From positions 62,001-126,000 of the forward strand of contig NZ_FNHX01000001.1 in assembly GCF_900103405.1 (NCBI RefSeq): DNA of 64,000 nt, in the 5' to 3' direction. Below the pieces are notes generated by a model. It was given only the letters and a program-made list of their open reading frames with translations. It was not told the DNA's origin and did no database searches. The stretch is from Polaromonas sp. JS666 (GTDB lineage Bacteria > Pseudomonadota > Gammaproteobacteria > Burkholderiales > Burkholderiaceae_C). Below are positions 54,926 to 64,000 of the stretch, piece after piece (the first letter of the stretch is position 1; each line of letters starts with the position of its first letter). A program made the position numbers and the translations under genes.

Positions 54926-55831
54926 ATGAAAACCCAAACATCGGCCGCCCTGGCCTGGGGCGGTGTACTGCTTGCGGGTGTCTTGTGGGGCGTGGGCGCC
55001 CTGGTCGCCCAGTCTGTGATGGCCGGGGGCATGGCGCCCTACAGCCTGTCTTTGGCGCGCTTCGCGCTTGGTTTGCCGCTCTTGTGGTGGTGGCACTGGC
55101 GGCAGCTGCCGGCTGCACCGCGCACGGCGCAGTGGCGGCATCTTCCCCGGCGCGGCCAGGCCTTGGTCATGGGCACGGGCCTGGCCATGGCGCTCAACGT
55201 CACCAGCTGGTTTATTGCCATGAGCCACATAGGCGCGGCCCTGCCCACGGTGATCTCGATCTGCTGCGCGCCCGTGATCGTTGCGCTGCTCTCGGTACTG
55301 CGCGGTTATGAACGTGCCAGCGGCCGGCTGCTGCTGGCGCTGGGCCTGGCCTTGGCTGGCGTGGGCCTGATCGCCATGCCCGGCGAAGGCTTGAGCCTGC
55401 CGGCGCACTACGCGGCCGGCCTGGCCTGGTCGCTGGCCTCGGCCGGGCTGTATTCGCTGGTGGTGCTGGGCAATGCGCGCATGCCCGCGCAACTGCCGGC
55501 CGTCACCGCCTCGGCCTGGAGCATGAGCGCGGCCGCGCTGCTGATGCTGGGCTTGGCCGTTGCGCAGGGCATCACCTGGCCGCAACACACGACGGCCTGG
55601 CTGCAGGTGGGCTACACCGGCATCTTCACCACCTCGATCGCCTACCTGGCCTTTGCCTGGGGCGCGCGGCGCCTGTCGCCGACCGCGACGGTGATCGGCA
55701 CGCTGGTCGAACCGCTGGTGGCCGCCGTCGCCGCGGCCTGGCTGTTTGCCGAGCCGCTGAGCGCGCAGCAGGGTGTGGGCGCCTTGCTGCTGGGGGCGGC
55801 GATGGTGGTGCTGGCGCGGCGGGCTTCGTAA
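54926..55831 (+). CDS. EamA/DMT-family transporter
   Basis: 301 residues with about ten membrane helices and two EamA repeats (WGGVLLAGVLWGVGALVAQ ... and AGLAWSLASAGLYSLVVLGNARM ...). The second half ends ATVIGTLVEPLVAAVAAAWLFAEPLSAQQGVGALLLGAAMVVL, typical of DMT exporters of amino acids or metabolites. GGAG lies about 10 bases before ATG 54926. Confidence 0.9.
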   Translation: MKTQTSAALAWGGVLLAGVLWGVGALVAQSVMAGGMAPYSLSLARFALGLPLLWWWHWRQLPAAPRTAQWRHLPRRGQALVMGTGLAMALNVTSWFIAMSHIGAALPTVISICCAPVIVALLSVLRGYERASGRLLLALGLALAGVGLIAMPGEGLSLPAHYAAGLAWSLASAGLYSLVVLGNARMPAQLPAVTASAWSMSAAALLMLGLAVAQGITWPQHTTAWLQVGYTGIFTTSIAYLAFAWGARRLSPTATVIGTLVEPLVAAVAAAWLFAEPLSAQQGVGALLLGAAMVVLARRAS

Positions 55832-55865
55832 ACCTTGACGGTTCAGGCGACCTGATCGCCTGCCA

Positions 55866-56564
55866 CTAGCGCCAGGCCAGGAGGGCCGCCCTGAGAGGCG
55901 GCCAAAAAAGCCAGGCTCCAAGAAACAAGCCGTGCGCTAAAACCATCAGCCAGTAGACAAGCCGAAAAGAAAGCTTGCTCGACTTGTGCCGCAGGACCTG
56001 CTGCGCCAGCCATGCGCCTGGCCAGCCGCCAGCCAGTGCCAGCAATTGCAGTGTGCTCTCGGGTGTGCGCCACTGGCCGGTTTGCGCCGCGCGCTTGTCC
56101 ACCCAGTACATCCAGAACGTCAGGAGGCTGAGCACGAACGACGCCGGCAATACCCACCATGGCAATAGCGATTGCCAGACGGCCCAAAGTAGCAAACCGC
56201 CGTAGGCCATGCTGACGATCAGCAGCGACCCGAAGCCAGGTCCGGTCGTCTGAACGGTGGTTTGCCCTCCTGGGTGCCGCCGTCGGGGGGTATTCCTGTT
56301 TTCAGGGCGGGAGTGGGCAGGGCTTCGCGGTGGGGCGCGGCCGTTGGCGGGAGGCCCCGCATCCATCGCTTCAACCGCCATTGCGCGCGGACCTTTGCCA
56401 CCGACGTGAATTTCTTCAAAGCTGACAGCCATGCCTTCTCGCGGTTGCATGCCGCCACGTATATCCCTCAGATGAAAAAAGACATCGGCGCCTGCCGCCT
56501 GGCCGCGAATAAATCCAAACCCGCGGCCTGCATCCCAGCGTGCAATCGTTCCCTGCTTCCTCAT
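55866..56564 (-). CDS. cold-shock domain protein fused to DUF1294
   Basis: 232 residues. Residues about 1-70 are a cold-shock-like RNA-binding domain (KQGTIARWDAGRGFGFIRGQAAGADVFFHLRDIRGG, with RNP1-like GFGFI and RNP2-like VFFH). A Pro/Arg-rich linker follows. The C-terminal half (about 130-232) is the DUF1294 membrane domain with four helices and WVDKRAAQTGQWRTPESTLQLLALAGGWPGAW. This fusion is recurrent in proteobacteria. Its 5' end is 8 bases from the end of the CoA-transferase gene upstream. Confidence 0.88.
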   Translation of the reverse strand: MRKQGTIARWDAGRGFGFIRGQAAGADVFFHLRDIRGGMQPREGMAVSFEEIHVGGKGPRAMAVEAMDAGPPANGRAPPRSPAHSRPENRNTPRRRHPGGQTTVQTTGPGFGSLLIVSMAYGGLLLWAVWQSLLPWWVLPASFVLSLLTFWMYWVDKRAAQTGQWRTPESTLQLLALAGGWPGAWLAQQVLRHKSSKLSFRLVYWLMVLAHGLFLGAWLFWPPLRAALLAWR

Positions 56565-56571
56565 GCGTGCA

Positions 56572-57489
56572 TCACCGTGCCAGCGTATGCAGCGGGATGT
56601 CTTTCTCCACGGCCAGCGCGTCCAGCTCCTTGCGTGTCCTGGCTTTGAACCAGCCCTCAATCGCCGCATGCGTGGCCGGCGCAAACATGGCCTTCATGTT
56701 GGGCGCCTCAACGCCCGCGGCGGCGCACAGGCTGGCCGCGAAATGCGGCTCCAGCGCCGCGAGCGCTACGCGGCCGTCCTTGCAGGCATAGAGGCGGTAG
56801 CCCGCATGGCCGCCGCCCACGGCCGCGCCGGGCTGCGTGAGGCCCCAGTTGCGCGGCAGGGCCAGGTAGCCGGCAGCGGCGGAAAGGGCGACCTCGAGGT
56901 AAGCGCCCTTGCCCTTGGCGCGCTGGTGCAGCACGGCCTGCAGCACGGCTTCGCTGGCCATCAGCGAGCCGCCCATGTCGGCGTACAGCGTGGCGGGCAG
57001 GTCCAGGCCGGTGACGAGGTCGTTTTCGGCCAGGTAGGTCAGGTCATGGCCGGGTTCTTCGGCGCGCGTGCCCGGGCTACCGACGATGGCGACCTGGCTC
57101 AGCTGCGGGTGCTGCCTGTGCAAGGCCTTCCAGCCCAGGCCCAGCTTGGCCAGCGCCGAGGGCCTGAAGGAGGTGAGCAGCACGTCGGTTTTTGCGAGTT
57201 CGCGGTGCAGCAAGGCCTGGCCGCGCTCGGTCTTGAGGTCGGCCGTGGCGATGCGCACACCGGCGTGCAGCGCGGCATAAGCCGCCGGGTTGTAGAGCTT
57301 CATGGGGTCGCCCGAGGGCGGGGGCGGCTCCAGCTTGGCGCAGCGCGCGCCCATCTGCCTGCAGCGCATCAGCGCCGCCGGGCCGGGCAGGTTAAGCGCC
57401 AGGCTCAGCACGCGCACGCCTTTGAGCGGCAGCAGGGGAACGGGCGGGGAGGGGTTTTTGCGGGCGGCGGGCGGTTTGGAGCTGGGCAT
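56572..57489 (-). CDS. short CaiB/BaiF-type CoA transferase
   Basis: 305 residues, while typical class III CoA transferases have about 380-450. It has the family pattern: GVRVLSLALNLPGPAALM, KLEPPPPSGDP, LKTERGQALLHRELAKTDVLLTSFRPSALAKLGLGW, HDLTYLAENDLVTG with the likely catalytic Asp, and DMGGSLMASEAVLQAVL. The closest branch is alpha-methylacyl-CoA racemase/CoA-transferase of small size. Function in vivo unknown. ATG preceded by a moderate GGGGC site. Confidence 0.82.
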   Translation of the reverse strand: MPSSKPPAARKNPSPPVPLLPLKGVRVLSLALNLPGPAALMRCRQMGARCAKLEPPPPSGDPMKLYNPAAYAALHAGVRIATADLKTERGQALLHRELAKTDVLLTSFRPSALAKLGLGWKALHRQHPQLSQVAIVGSPGTRAEEPGHDLTYLAENDLVTGLDLPATLYADMGGSLMASEAVLQAVLHQRAKGKGAYLEVALSAAAGYLALPRNWGLTQPGAAVGGGHAGYRLYACKDGRVALAALEPHFAASLCAAAGVEAPNMKAMFAPATHAAIEGWFKARTRKELDALAVEKDIPLHTLAR

Positions 57490-57562
57490 GGTGTGGGGGC
57501 AATTTACCCCAAAGCCTTGCCGCCGGTGCCCCGGGTTGTCGCTAAAGCGCTAAAAATAGCCT

Positions 57563-57612
57563 GAATAATTTCTGTTTTAAAGATATTAATTATTGTTTTA
57601 CAGAAATTATTC
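57563..57612. promoter_or_regulatory. AT-rich inverted repeat upstream of the DUF2975/XRE pair
   Basis: Perfect 13-bp arms GAATAATTTCTGT and ACAGAAATTATTC separated by 24 bases, with a further AT-rich run between. It stands out in GC-rich DNA. Probably an operator of the XRE regulator or the core promoter of the pair, 42-91 bases before the TTG start. Confidence 0.6.
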
Positions 57613-57653
57613 TGCGACACTGAGGCCCTCTTCACAAGACAAGAGGTGCTCCC

Positions 57654-58223
57654 TTGAAACACACAGCAACTCCCCTGGCCCCTTCCGGGCCTGATGTGCA
57701 GGGCATCAGCAGCGTGCTGGCCTGGGCTTGTGCCTTGCTCGCGGTGGCATTGCCGCTGGCCGTGGCCTACCACCTGCTCAGCACGCCGGTGGAAAGCCTG
57801 CTGATGCGCGCGGGCCTGCCGCTGCAGGCCGCGCAGGCTGCGGCCATGGAGGTCACCCTGGGGCAAAAATGCCTGGCCGTGCTGCTGGGCGTGTTGCCGG
57901 TGTGCTGCGCCTCTTATGGCCTGGTCTGCGCCATGCGCTGCTTCTCGGGTTTTTCGCAGGCCGAGTATTTCAGCCTGCGCACTGTCAAGTATTTGCGTGG
58001 TTTTGCCGCCGGCATTTTTGCGTCGGTGGTCACCGGTGTGCTGGCCTCCACGCTGGTCACGGTGGTGCTGACCGCGGGGGCGCCGGCCGGGCAGCGCGCG
58101 CTGTCGCTGGGCCTGGGCAGCAACGAGTTGCTGACCCTGCTGTTCGCCGGCATGGTGTGGCAGATCGCCGCCGTGATGGCCAGGGCCGTGGCGCTGGCCG
58201 AAGAGAACGCGCAGTTCGTTTAA
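57654..58223 (+). CDS. DUF2975-type membrane protein
   Basis: 189 residues with four membrane helices (about 20-38, 73-93, 114-138, 157-175), including AGIFASVVTGVLASTLVTVV. The DUF2975 family typically pairs with a small XRE regulator, as here. The TTG at 57654 is the start, with AGAGGTG just upstream. Function unknown; such pairs may be a membrane-coupled regulatory unit. Downstream gene begins 19 bases after the stop. Confidence 0.78.
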   Translation: MKHTATPLAPSGPDVQGISSVLAWACALLAVALPLAVAYHLLSTPVESLLMRAGLPLQAAQAAAMEVTLGQKCLAVLLGVLPVCCASYGLVCAMRCFSGFSQAEYFSLRTVKYLRGFAAGIFASVVTGVLASTLVTVVLTAGAPAGQRALSLGLGSNELLTLLFAGMVWQIAAVMARAVALAEENAQFV

Positions 58224-58242
58224 GTCTTCTTCGTTTTCGCGC

Positions 58243-58458
58243 GTGCCCATCGTCGTCAAACTCGATGTGATGCTGTCCGAACGCAAGGCCAAGTCCAAGG
58301 ACCTGGCCGCCTACGTCGGTATCACCGAAGCCAACCTGTCCCTGCTCAAGCAGGGCAAGGTCAAGGGTGTGCGCTTTGACACGCTGATGCGTATTTGCGA
58401 ATTTCTCGATTGCCAGCCCGGGGACCTGCTGGTTTCCCGGCCGGACGATGGCGCTTGA
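58243..58458 (+). CDS. YozG-like XRE-family regulator
   Basis: 71 residues, almost wholly a Cro/C1-type helix-turn-helix: VVKLDVMLSERKAKSKDLAAYVGITEANLSLLKQGKVKGVRFDTLMRICEFLDCQPGDLL. Start GTG 58243. Small regulators of this class usually follow a DUF2975 membrane protein gene and probably act on the promoter with the 13-bp inverted repeat. Partner not proven. Confidence 0.9.
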   Translation: MPIVVKLDVMLSERKAKSKDLAAYVGITEANLSLLKQGKVKGVRFDTLMRICEFLDCQPGDLLVSRPDDGA

Positions 58459-58480
58459 TTTATTTGTTCAGGAACTTCCC

Positions 58481-58681
58481 ATGAAACGTCTTGCCATCGC
58501 CGCGGCCCTGGCCGCTTTGCTCAGCGCCTGCGCCGATATCAATTGGGAGCAGACCGCGAAGGAATCCCTCAAGTCCGCTTGCCGGGGCGCGAGCAACTGC
58601 AGCATTCCCTGCGACCGCAACAACCCGGCCACCTTCAACGACCCGCAATGCATCGCGGGCGGCAGGCGTCCATCGCCATAA
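58481..58681 (+). CDS. small Cys-containing lipoprotein
   Basis: 66 residues with signal peptide and lipobox LLSACAD (Cys at about residue 17). The mature part has three further Cys residues (SACRGASNCSIPCDR) and a fourth near the end (PQCIAGG), suggesting two disulphides in the periplasm or a metal site. CAGGAAC precedes ATG 58481. Family unknown. Confidence 0.65.
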   Translation: MKRLAIAAALAALLSACADINWEQTAKESLKSACRGASNCSIPCDRNNPATFNDPQCIAGGRRPSP

Positions 58682-58736
58682 TGGCTGCCATGAAACCAAG
58701 ACAGGAAATCTCCCCAGCCGCAGCGGAGCGGGCGGC

Positions 58737-59066
58737 GTGAGCGCAAATACCGAATTCGTCGCCTATGTGCGTGAACTGCTGGCGCCGCTCGGAGACATCC
58801 GCGATGGAAAGTTCTTTGGCGGCCACGCGATGAAACACGGCGCACACCAGTTCGCCATGATCATGGGCAACACCCTGTACTTCCGGGTGGACGACAGCTC
58901 GCGGCCGGCCTATGAGAAGAAGGGCTCCAAGCCCTTTAGCTACGCCACCAAAAACGGCGTGGTGCAGGTGCGCAAGTACTACGCCGCGCCTGCCGAGCTG
59001 CTCGATGACCCGGCGCAGCTGCTGGCATGGGCCCGGCAGGCGATCAGCGCGGCGCGCGCGGCCTGA
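58737..59066 (+). CDS. TfoX/Sxy N-terminal-domain protein
   Basis: 109 residues with the TfoX_N core: FVAYVRELLAPLGDIRDGKFFGGHAMKHGAHQFAMIMGNTLYFRVDD, PAYEKKGSKPFSYATK, VRKYYAAPAELLDD. In Gammaproteobacteria TfoX/Sxy controls competence; small TfoX_N-only proteins elsewhere are uncharacterised. GTG 58737 follows GGAG and overlaps the stop of a tiny upstream frame; no better ATG exists at the domain start. Confidence 0.82.
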   Translation: MSANTEFVAYVRELLAPLGDIRDGKFFGGHAMKHGAHQFAMIMGNTLYFRVDDSSRPAYEKKGSKPFSYATKNGVVQVRKYYAAPAELLDDPAQLLAWARQAISAARAA

Positions 59067-59092
59067 CAAGCGCCACGCCGGACCGGCTGAAC

Positions 59093-60283
<1,191 letters not shown>

Positions 60284-60357
60284 TCAGCCTTGAGGGTAGG
60301 CCGGCGCATGCGGAACCGCCAGCGCCGCAAAACGCCTTTGCACGATGTGCGGCCCGT

Positions 60358-60376
60358 TTGTGCGATGATCGCGCAA
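60358..60376. promoter_or_regulatory. palindromic operator at the IclR gene start
   Basis: TTGTGCGAT, G, ATCGCGCAA (8 of 9 positions complementary) overlapping the start codon at 60376. A second smaller palindrome GCAC-GAT-GTGC (60340-60350) lies just upstream. Both fit IclR-type autoregulation and control of pobA. Confidence 0.55.
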
Positions 60377-61218
60377 TGGTCACTTCCCGAAGCACTGCGA
60401 AACCCGGCGCTTTCCCGATCGCCAAGCCCGACCTGATCGAGGGCATGGCCAAAGGCATGGCCGTGCTGGAGAGTTTCGACACCCAGCGCCAGCGCCTCAA
60501 TGCCACGCTGGCGGCCGAGCGCGCCGGCATCACGCGCGCGGCGGCACGCCGCCACCTGCTCACGCTCACGCATCTGGGCTACCTGGAAACCGACGGCAGC
60601 TATTTCTGGCTGGCCCCGAAGGTGCTGCGCTTTTCGGGCAGCTACCTTGCGACGGCGCGCCTGCCGCGCGCCATCCAGCCGGCGCTGAACCGGCTGGCCG
60701 CGCAGGTCCAGGAGTCGTTTTCGGTCGCGGTGCTGGATGGTGACGAGGTCGTCATCATCGGGCGCAGCGGCTTTGAGTGGAAATCCTCCGGCGACCCCAA
60801 GGCGGCGCCGGCCCGGGTGCTGGCCTACGGCCTGCATCTGGGCGCGCGCCTGCCCGCGCATGCCACGTCCACCGGCCGCGTCCTGCTGGCCGCCAAGACC
60901 AAAAGCGAGTTCAGTGCCTGGCTCAAGGCAAAAGCCGAGCATGGCAGCCTAGCGCGGCTGACCTTGCACACGACCACAGACCCGCGCAAGCTCAAGGCCC
61001 TGGTCGAGCAGGTGCGGCTGGACGACTACTGCCTGGCCAGCGAAGAGCATGAGCTGGGCGTGCACGCCTTGGCCGTGCCGCTGCGCGACATGCAGGGCCG
61101 CACGGTGGCCGCGCTCAATGTGGTGTCCTCGCCGCAACGCTTGCGCGTGGAGGTGATGCGGAAGGAATTGCTGCCGCTGTTGCTGGATGCGGCGAGGGAA
61201 CTGCGCTTGCTGCTTTAG
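60376..61218 (+). CDS. IclR-family regulator of pobA (PobR/PcaR-like)
   Basis: 280 residues. N-terminal winged helix (GMAKGMAVLESFDTQRQRLNATLAAERAGITRAAARRHLLTLTHLGYLETDG) and C-terminal IclR ligand domain (VAVLDGDEVVIIGRSG, LPAHATSTGRVLLA, LASEEHELGVHALAVPLRD). The GMAKGMAVLE start is typical of PcaR/PobR/PcaU-type aromatic regulators. Divergent from pobA. ATG 60376 chosen over 60358. Ligand is likely 4-hydroxybenzoate or a ketoadipate intermediate. Confidence 0.9.
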   Translation: MVTSRSTAKPGAFPIAKPDLIEGMAKGMAVLESFDTQRQRLNATLAAERAGITRAAARRHLLTLTHLGYLETDGSYFWLAPKVLRFSGSYLATARLPRAIQPALNRLAAQVQESFSVAVLDGDEVVIIGRSGFEWKSSGDPKAAPARVLAYGLHLGARLPAHATSTGRVLLAAKTKSEFSAWLKAKAEHGSLARLTLHTTTDPRKLKALVEQVRLDDYCLASEEHELGVHALAVPLRDMQGRTVAALNVVSSPQRLRVEVMRKELLPLLLDAARELRLLL

Positions 61219-61233
61219 ATCGTAAACAGGTTC

Positions 61234-62082
61234 TTAGCTTTTTGGCCGCGAAGGGCGTGCGGCCAACGCAACACCGCCCAGAATGGCCGCGCAGCAGGCC
61301 GCGAGCGCCCAGCCCAGCGGCTCTCCAAGAAAGACGACGCCGCCCAGCGCGGTGATGGCCGGCACTGAAAGTTGTACCGAGGCCGCCGTAGTGGCGGGAA
61401 GCCGCTTCACCGCCGCGTACCAGATGATGTAGCCCATCCCGGAAGTGATCGCGCCAGAGGTCATCGCATACGCCGCCCCGCGCATGTCCCAGATCAGTTG
61501 CGGGAACATCAACCCGGCTAACAACAGTGCCAGCGGTGTGGCGCGCAGGAAGTTTCCTGCGGTGGCCCGTGTTGCATCACCGGCGCGTTTTCCGCGCAGC
61601 GAATACACCGCCCATGCCATGCCGGCCAGCAGCATCAGCAAGGCTGATGGCAAGCTTGGTGCGGCGGCGCCGGGCAGCAACAGCGCGATAAGGCCCGCCA
61701 CGGCAATTGCCAGGCCAACGCTTTGCCTGGCGTCCAGCCGTTCGCCGCGGGCCAGCCCGGTGCCCAGCATCGTGAGTTGCACCGAGCCGAACAGCAGCAG
61801 TGCACCCGTGGCTGCCGGCAGGCTGACGTAGGCCAGAGAAAATGCGGCAGCGTACACGAACAGCGCACCGGCCGATGGCCAGTTGCCGGTCGCCGTAACG
61901 CCGCGCCACGAAATGAAAAGCCAGAGCACCAGCGCACCCGAGGCGATGCGAAGCGCCGTAAAGCTGGCCGCGTCGATCGGTGTGCTGCGCAGTGCGAGGC
62001 GGCACAGGAGTGAGTTGCCCGCAAAGGCGAGCATGGCCAGCACGGTGAGGCCCAGCGCTGAGGTGGTCGGTGATACCTTCAT
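61234..62082 (-). CDS. EamA/DMT-family transporter
   Basis: 282 residues, ten predicted membrane helices in two EamA repeats (ALGLTVLAMLAFAGNSLLCRLAL..., and ALLMLLAGMAWAVYSLRGKRAG...). C-terminal VQLSVPAITALGGVVFLGEPLGWALAACCAAILGGVALA. Exporter of unknown metabolite. ATG 62082 is the start at the first helix; the longer frame adds 34 charged residues with no helix. Convergent with the IclR gene by only 15 bases. Confidence 0.87.
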   Translation of the reverse strand: MKVSPTTSALGLTVLAMLAFAGNSLLCRLALRSTPIDAASFTALRIASGALVLWLFISWRGVTATGNWPSAGALFVYAAAFSLAYVSLPAATGALLLFGSVQLTMLGTGLARGERLDARQSVGLAIAVAGLIALLLPGAAAPSLPSALLMLLAGMAWAVYSLRGKRAGDATRATAGNFLRATPLALLLAGLMFPQLIWDMRGAAYAMTSGAITSGMGYIIWYAAVKRLPATTAASVQLSVPAITALGGVVFLGEPLGWALAACCAAILGGVALAARPSRPKS

Positions 62083-62259
62083 GCCGCGCTCCCTGACGAA
62101 CTGTTCGTTCAGGCCGGCGCCGCGTTGCGCTCGCGCATCTGTGCCTTGAGCTTGCCGACTTTGCCGACCAGCAGCAGCGGCCACCGGGGACAGATGGAAG
62201 AGCGCCTGGGAATTCTGTTGCTGGCCAAAGTTTCAGTCATACCGTAGATGACTTCCGAT

Positions 62260-62991
62260 TCATACACCCAGGTATTGCGCCAGCAACTCAGGCTTGGCAT
62301 GCAGCTCGGCCGAGCTGCCTTCAAACACCACCTGGCCCTTGACCAGGATCACGTTGCGGTCGGTGATCTGGGTGACGTGCTTCCAGTTCTTGTCGACGAT
62401 CACGCTGCTGATGCCGGTCTCGCGGATCAGGCCGCAGATGCGCCAGATGTCGCGCGCGATCAGCGGCGCCAGGCCTTCGGTGGCTTCGTCCAGGATCAGC
62501 ACATCCGGATTGGTCATGAGCGCGCGGCCTATGGTCAGCATCTGCTGTTCGCCGCCCGAGAGCTGCTGGCCGCCGTGGCCCAGGCGTTCCTTCAGGCGCG
62601 GAAAGGTCTCGAGCACGCGCTCGTAAGTCCAGTCGCGCTGGCCTTGGGTGCCGGCGCGTGCCGCCATCTTGAGGTTCTCGACCACGCTGAGGTTGCCGAA
62701 AATGCCGCGGCCTTCGGGCACGTAGGCGATGCCCAGGCGGGCGATTTCGTAGGGCGGGGCGCCCGTCATGGGCCGGCCGTTGATCGCAACCGTGCCTGAG
62801 CGCGGCTTGACCAGGCCCATGATGCTTTTGAGTAGGGTGCTCTTGCCCATGCCGTTGCGGCCCATGAGGCCAATCGTCTCGCCGCGCGCGACGTGAAAGT
62901 CAATGCCGCGCAGCACGTGGCTGGCGCCGTAGTAGGTGTTGATGTCCTGGGCGCCGATCAGGATGTCGATCTGTTTTTCGGGGGCGTTCAT
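62260..62991 (-). CDS. livF: branched-chain amino-acid ABC transporter ATP-binding protein (LivF)
   Basis: 243 residues. ABC ATPase with Walker A GLMGRNGMGKST, LivF-type segment PEGRGIFGNLSVVENL, signature LSGGEQQMLTIGRAL, Walker B VLILDEATEGLAP and terminal H-loop SSVIVDKN-type. ATG overlaps the livG stop by one base (TGATG). Works with livG and livM to import Leu/Ile/Val or related acids. Confidence 0.93.
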   Translation of the reverse strand: MNAPEKQIDILIGAQDINTYYGASHVLRGIDFHVARGETIGLMGRNGMGKSTLLKSIMGLVKPRSGTVAINGRPMTGAPPYEIARLGIAYVPEGRGIFGNLSVVENLKMAARAGTQGQRDWTYERVLETFPRLKERLGHGGQQLSGGEQQMLTIGRALMTNPDVLILDEATEGLAPLIARDIWRICGLIRETGISSVIVDKNWKHVTQITDRNVILVKGQVVFEGSSAELHAKPELLAQYLGV

Positions 62992-63740
62992 CAGTGCTCC
63001 TCGCCAAGGTAAGCCGCCTGCACGCCGGCATCGGCGCGGATTTGCGCCGGTGTGCCGCTGGCGATCACCTGGCCGTTGACCATCACGGTGAGCTTGTCGG
63101 CCAGCGTAAAGACCGCGTCCATGTCGTGCTCGACCAGCAGGATGCCGTGGTTTTTCTTGATGGCCAGCAGCAGGGCGACCATGCGCTCGGCCTCGGCCAC
63201 GCCCATGCCGGCCAGCGGTTCATCGAGCAGCAGCACCTGCGGCTCGGTGGCCAGGGTCATGGCGATCTCGAGCTGGCGCTGCTCGCCGTGGCTGATGGTG
63301 CCGGCGATGCTGTGCTTGCGGTGCTGCAGGCCGGCCAGCTCCAGCGCCTCTTCCGCGCGGGCGTTGACCGCCGCGAAGCCGGTGGCGCGCTGCAGCCAGC
63401 GCGCGGCATTCGGCGCGCGCGACTGCGAGGCCAGCCTGACGTTTTCCCAGACGCTGAAGGGCAAAAAGATATTGGTCTTCTGGTAGCTGCGGCCCAGGCC
63501 CTTGCCCGAGATTTTTTCGGGCGTCCAGCCGGTTACGTCATGGCTGCCCAGGGTGACGCTGCCCGATGTGGGCGGCAGGTCGCCCGAGAGCAAGTTCGTC
63601 AGGGTGGACTTACCCGCGCCATTGGGGCCTATGACCGCGTGGATGTGGTTGCGCCAGAGGCTGATGGAGACGTCATTGACCGCAGCCAAGCCGCCGAAGC
63701 GTTTTGTCAGATTCTTCGCCGAGAGCAGCACTTCACTCAT
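62991..63740 (-). CDS. livG: branched-chain amino-acid ABC transporter ATP-binding protein (LivG)
   Basis: 249 residues with Walker A GPNGAGKST, Q-loop LGRSYQKTNIF, signature ISHGEQRQLEIAM, Walker B VLLLDEPLAGMGVAEAERM and H-loop LLVEHDM. LivG-type order of loops. Its start overlaps the livM stop by a few bases (63733-63740), so the order livM-livG-livF is a coupled operon on the minus strand. Confidence 0.93.
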   Translation of the reverse strand: MSEVLLSAKNLTKRFGGLAAVNDVSISLWRNHIHAVIGPNGAGKSTLTNLLSGDLPPTSGSVTLGSHDVTGWTPEKISGKGLGRSYQKTNIFLPFSVWENVRLASQSRAPNAARWLQRATGFAAVNARAEEALELAGLQHRKHSIAGTISHGEQRQLEIAMTLATEPQVLLLDEPLAGMGVAEAERMVALLLAIKKNHGILLVEHDMDAVFTLADKLTVMVNGQVIASGTPAQIRADAGVQAAYLGEEH

Positions 63741-64000
63741 GGCCGGCCTCCGCCTTGGATTTGCGCTGGGTGAATTTTTCGACCAGGCCCAGGATGCCGC
63801 GCGGCGCGAAGACCACCAGCAGCACGATGAACAGGCCCATCCAGAGCTGCCAGTGCTTGCCGAGGTTCACGCTTCCGAGGGTCGGGAGATCCTTGAACAC
63901 ATGCAGCAGGTATTCAAACGCGAAGGCGCCGACGATGGCGCCCGCGAAATTGCCCATGCCGCCGAGGATGACCATCATGATGGCGTGCGCGCTCATGTGA
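63733..64000 (-). CDS. livM: branched-chain amino-acid ABC transporter permease (LivM), C-terminal part
   Basis: At least 88 residues visible, running off the right edge. The MSAHAIMMVILGGMGNFAGAIVGAFAFEYLLHVF and FIVLLVVFAPRGILGL segments are the last membrane helices of LivM. The ATG at 63996 is internal to the gene, since the upstream codon CAC continues the frame and LivM normally has several more helices before it. Confidence 0.85.
   Translation of the reverse strand, partial: HMSAHAIMMVILGGMGNFAGAIVGAFAFEYLLHVFKDLPTLGSVNLGKHWQLWMGLFIVLLVVFAPRGILGLVEKFTQRKSKAEAGHE

Noticed and set aside
58543..58740. 65-codon frame over the lipoprotein and TfoX start
   Set aside because: Overlaps the better-supported lipoprotein gene in another frame and has no domain.

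Overview
The window looks like a chromosomal segment of a high-GC betaproteobacterium, most likely Burkholderiales/Comamonadaceae (Polaromonas, Variovorax or Rhodoferax type). This is inferred from the protein families (XylF/XylH-type transporter, PhoX, MarR-hmgA-fahA cluster, PobA next to an IclR regulator, LigD/Ku, YgiQ), from the strongly GC-biased codon use, and from recurrent GC-rich palindromes. I saw no rRNA, no intact tRNA and no CRISPR array.

Layout. 1-3.7 kb: a translationally coupled operon tesA-mnmH-SMP-30-like propeller, divergent from a YbbA-type ABC ATPase. 3.8-7 kb: a signalling pair made of a membrane DUF3365/HAMP sensor with a CxxCH haem motif and a Ser/Thr kinase fused to a nucleotide cyclase domain. 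7-14.4 kb: RlmB, a flavoprotein, a two-subunit chromate transporter, a MarR-GNAT fusion, a cupin divergent from an AraC regulator, a three-gene membrane operon of unknown function, and a GNAT enzyme. 14.6-18 kb: a PAS-PAS hybrid histidine kinase and small hypothetical genes. 17.9-23.4 kb: a fatty-acid beta-oxidation cluster (SDR, FadB/J-like, thiolase, divergent acyl-CoA dehydrogenase) with a palindromic operator in the divergent promoter. 23.4-27 kb: an OmpA porin, GFA protein, MarR regulator and a two-helix mini membrane protein.

26-34 kb: a sugar (xylose-type) ABC transporter operon ending in its own ROK regulator, with a XylR-like palindrome upstream of the binding-protein gene; an LDH2-type dehydrogenase; and a Tat-exported PhoX phosphatase. 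34-38.6 kb: DsbA-like and GST genes, a glycine-zipper/four-helix-bundle protein, small lipoproteins, and a Q/N-rich disordered protein. 38.7-42.2 kb: the bacterial NHEJ pair Ku-LigD. 42.4-47.8 kb: a CHRD lipoprotein, then MarR-hmgA-fahA (homogentisate degradation) followed by a P450 and an ABM monooxygenase. 47.9-48.2 kb: a 269-bp nested palindromic element abutting ygiQ.

50.55-53.8 kb is the standout: a visibly AT-richer island between ygiQ and a conserved membrane gene. It holds two genes, a NYN-domain (PIN-like) nuclease with a four-cysteine insertion and a NACHT-like STAND NTPase with a pentapeptide-like C-terminal region. The nuclease starts at a TTG just after a 10-codon leader ORF that owns a perfect Shine-Dalgarno sequence. 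I propose this as a candidate anti-phage or abortive-infection system. The window closes with a membrane protein, two EamA transporters, CSD-DUF1294, a short CaiB-type CoA transferase, a DUF2975/XRE pair, PobA with its IclR regulator, and the ATPases (livF, livG) and partial permease (livM) of a branched-chain amino-acid transporter.
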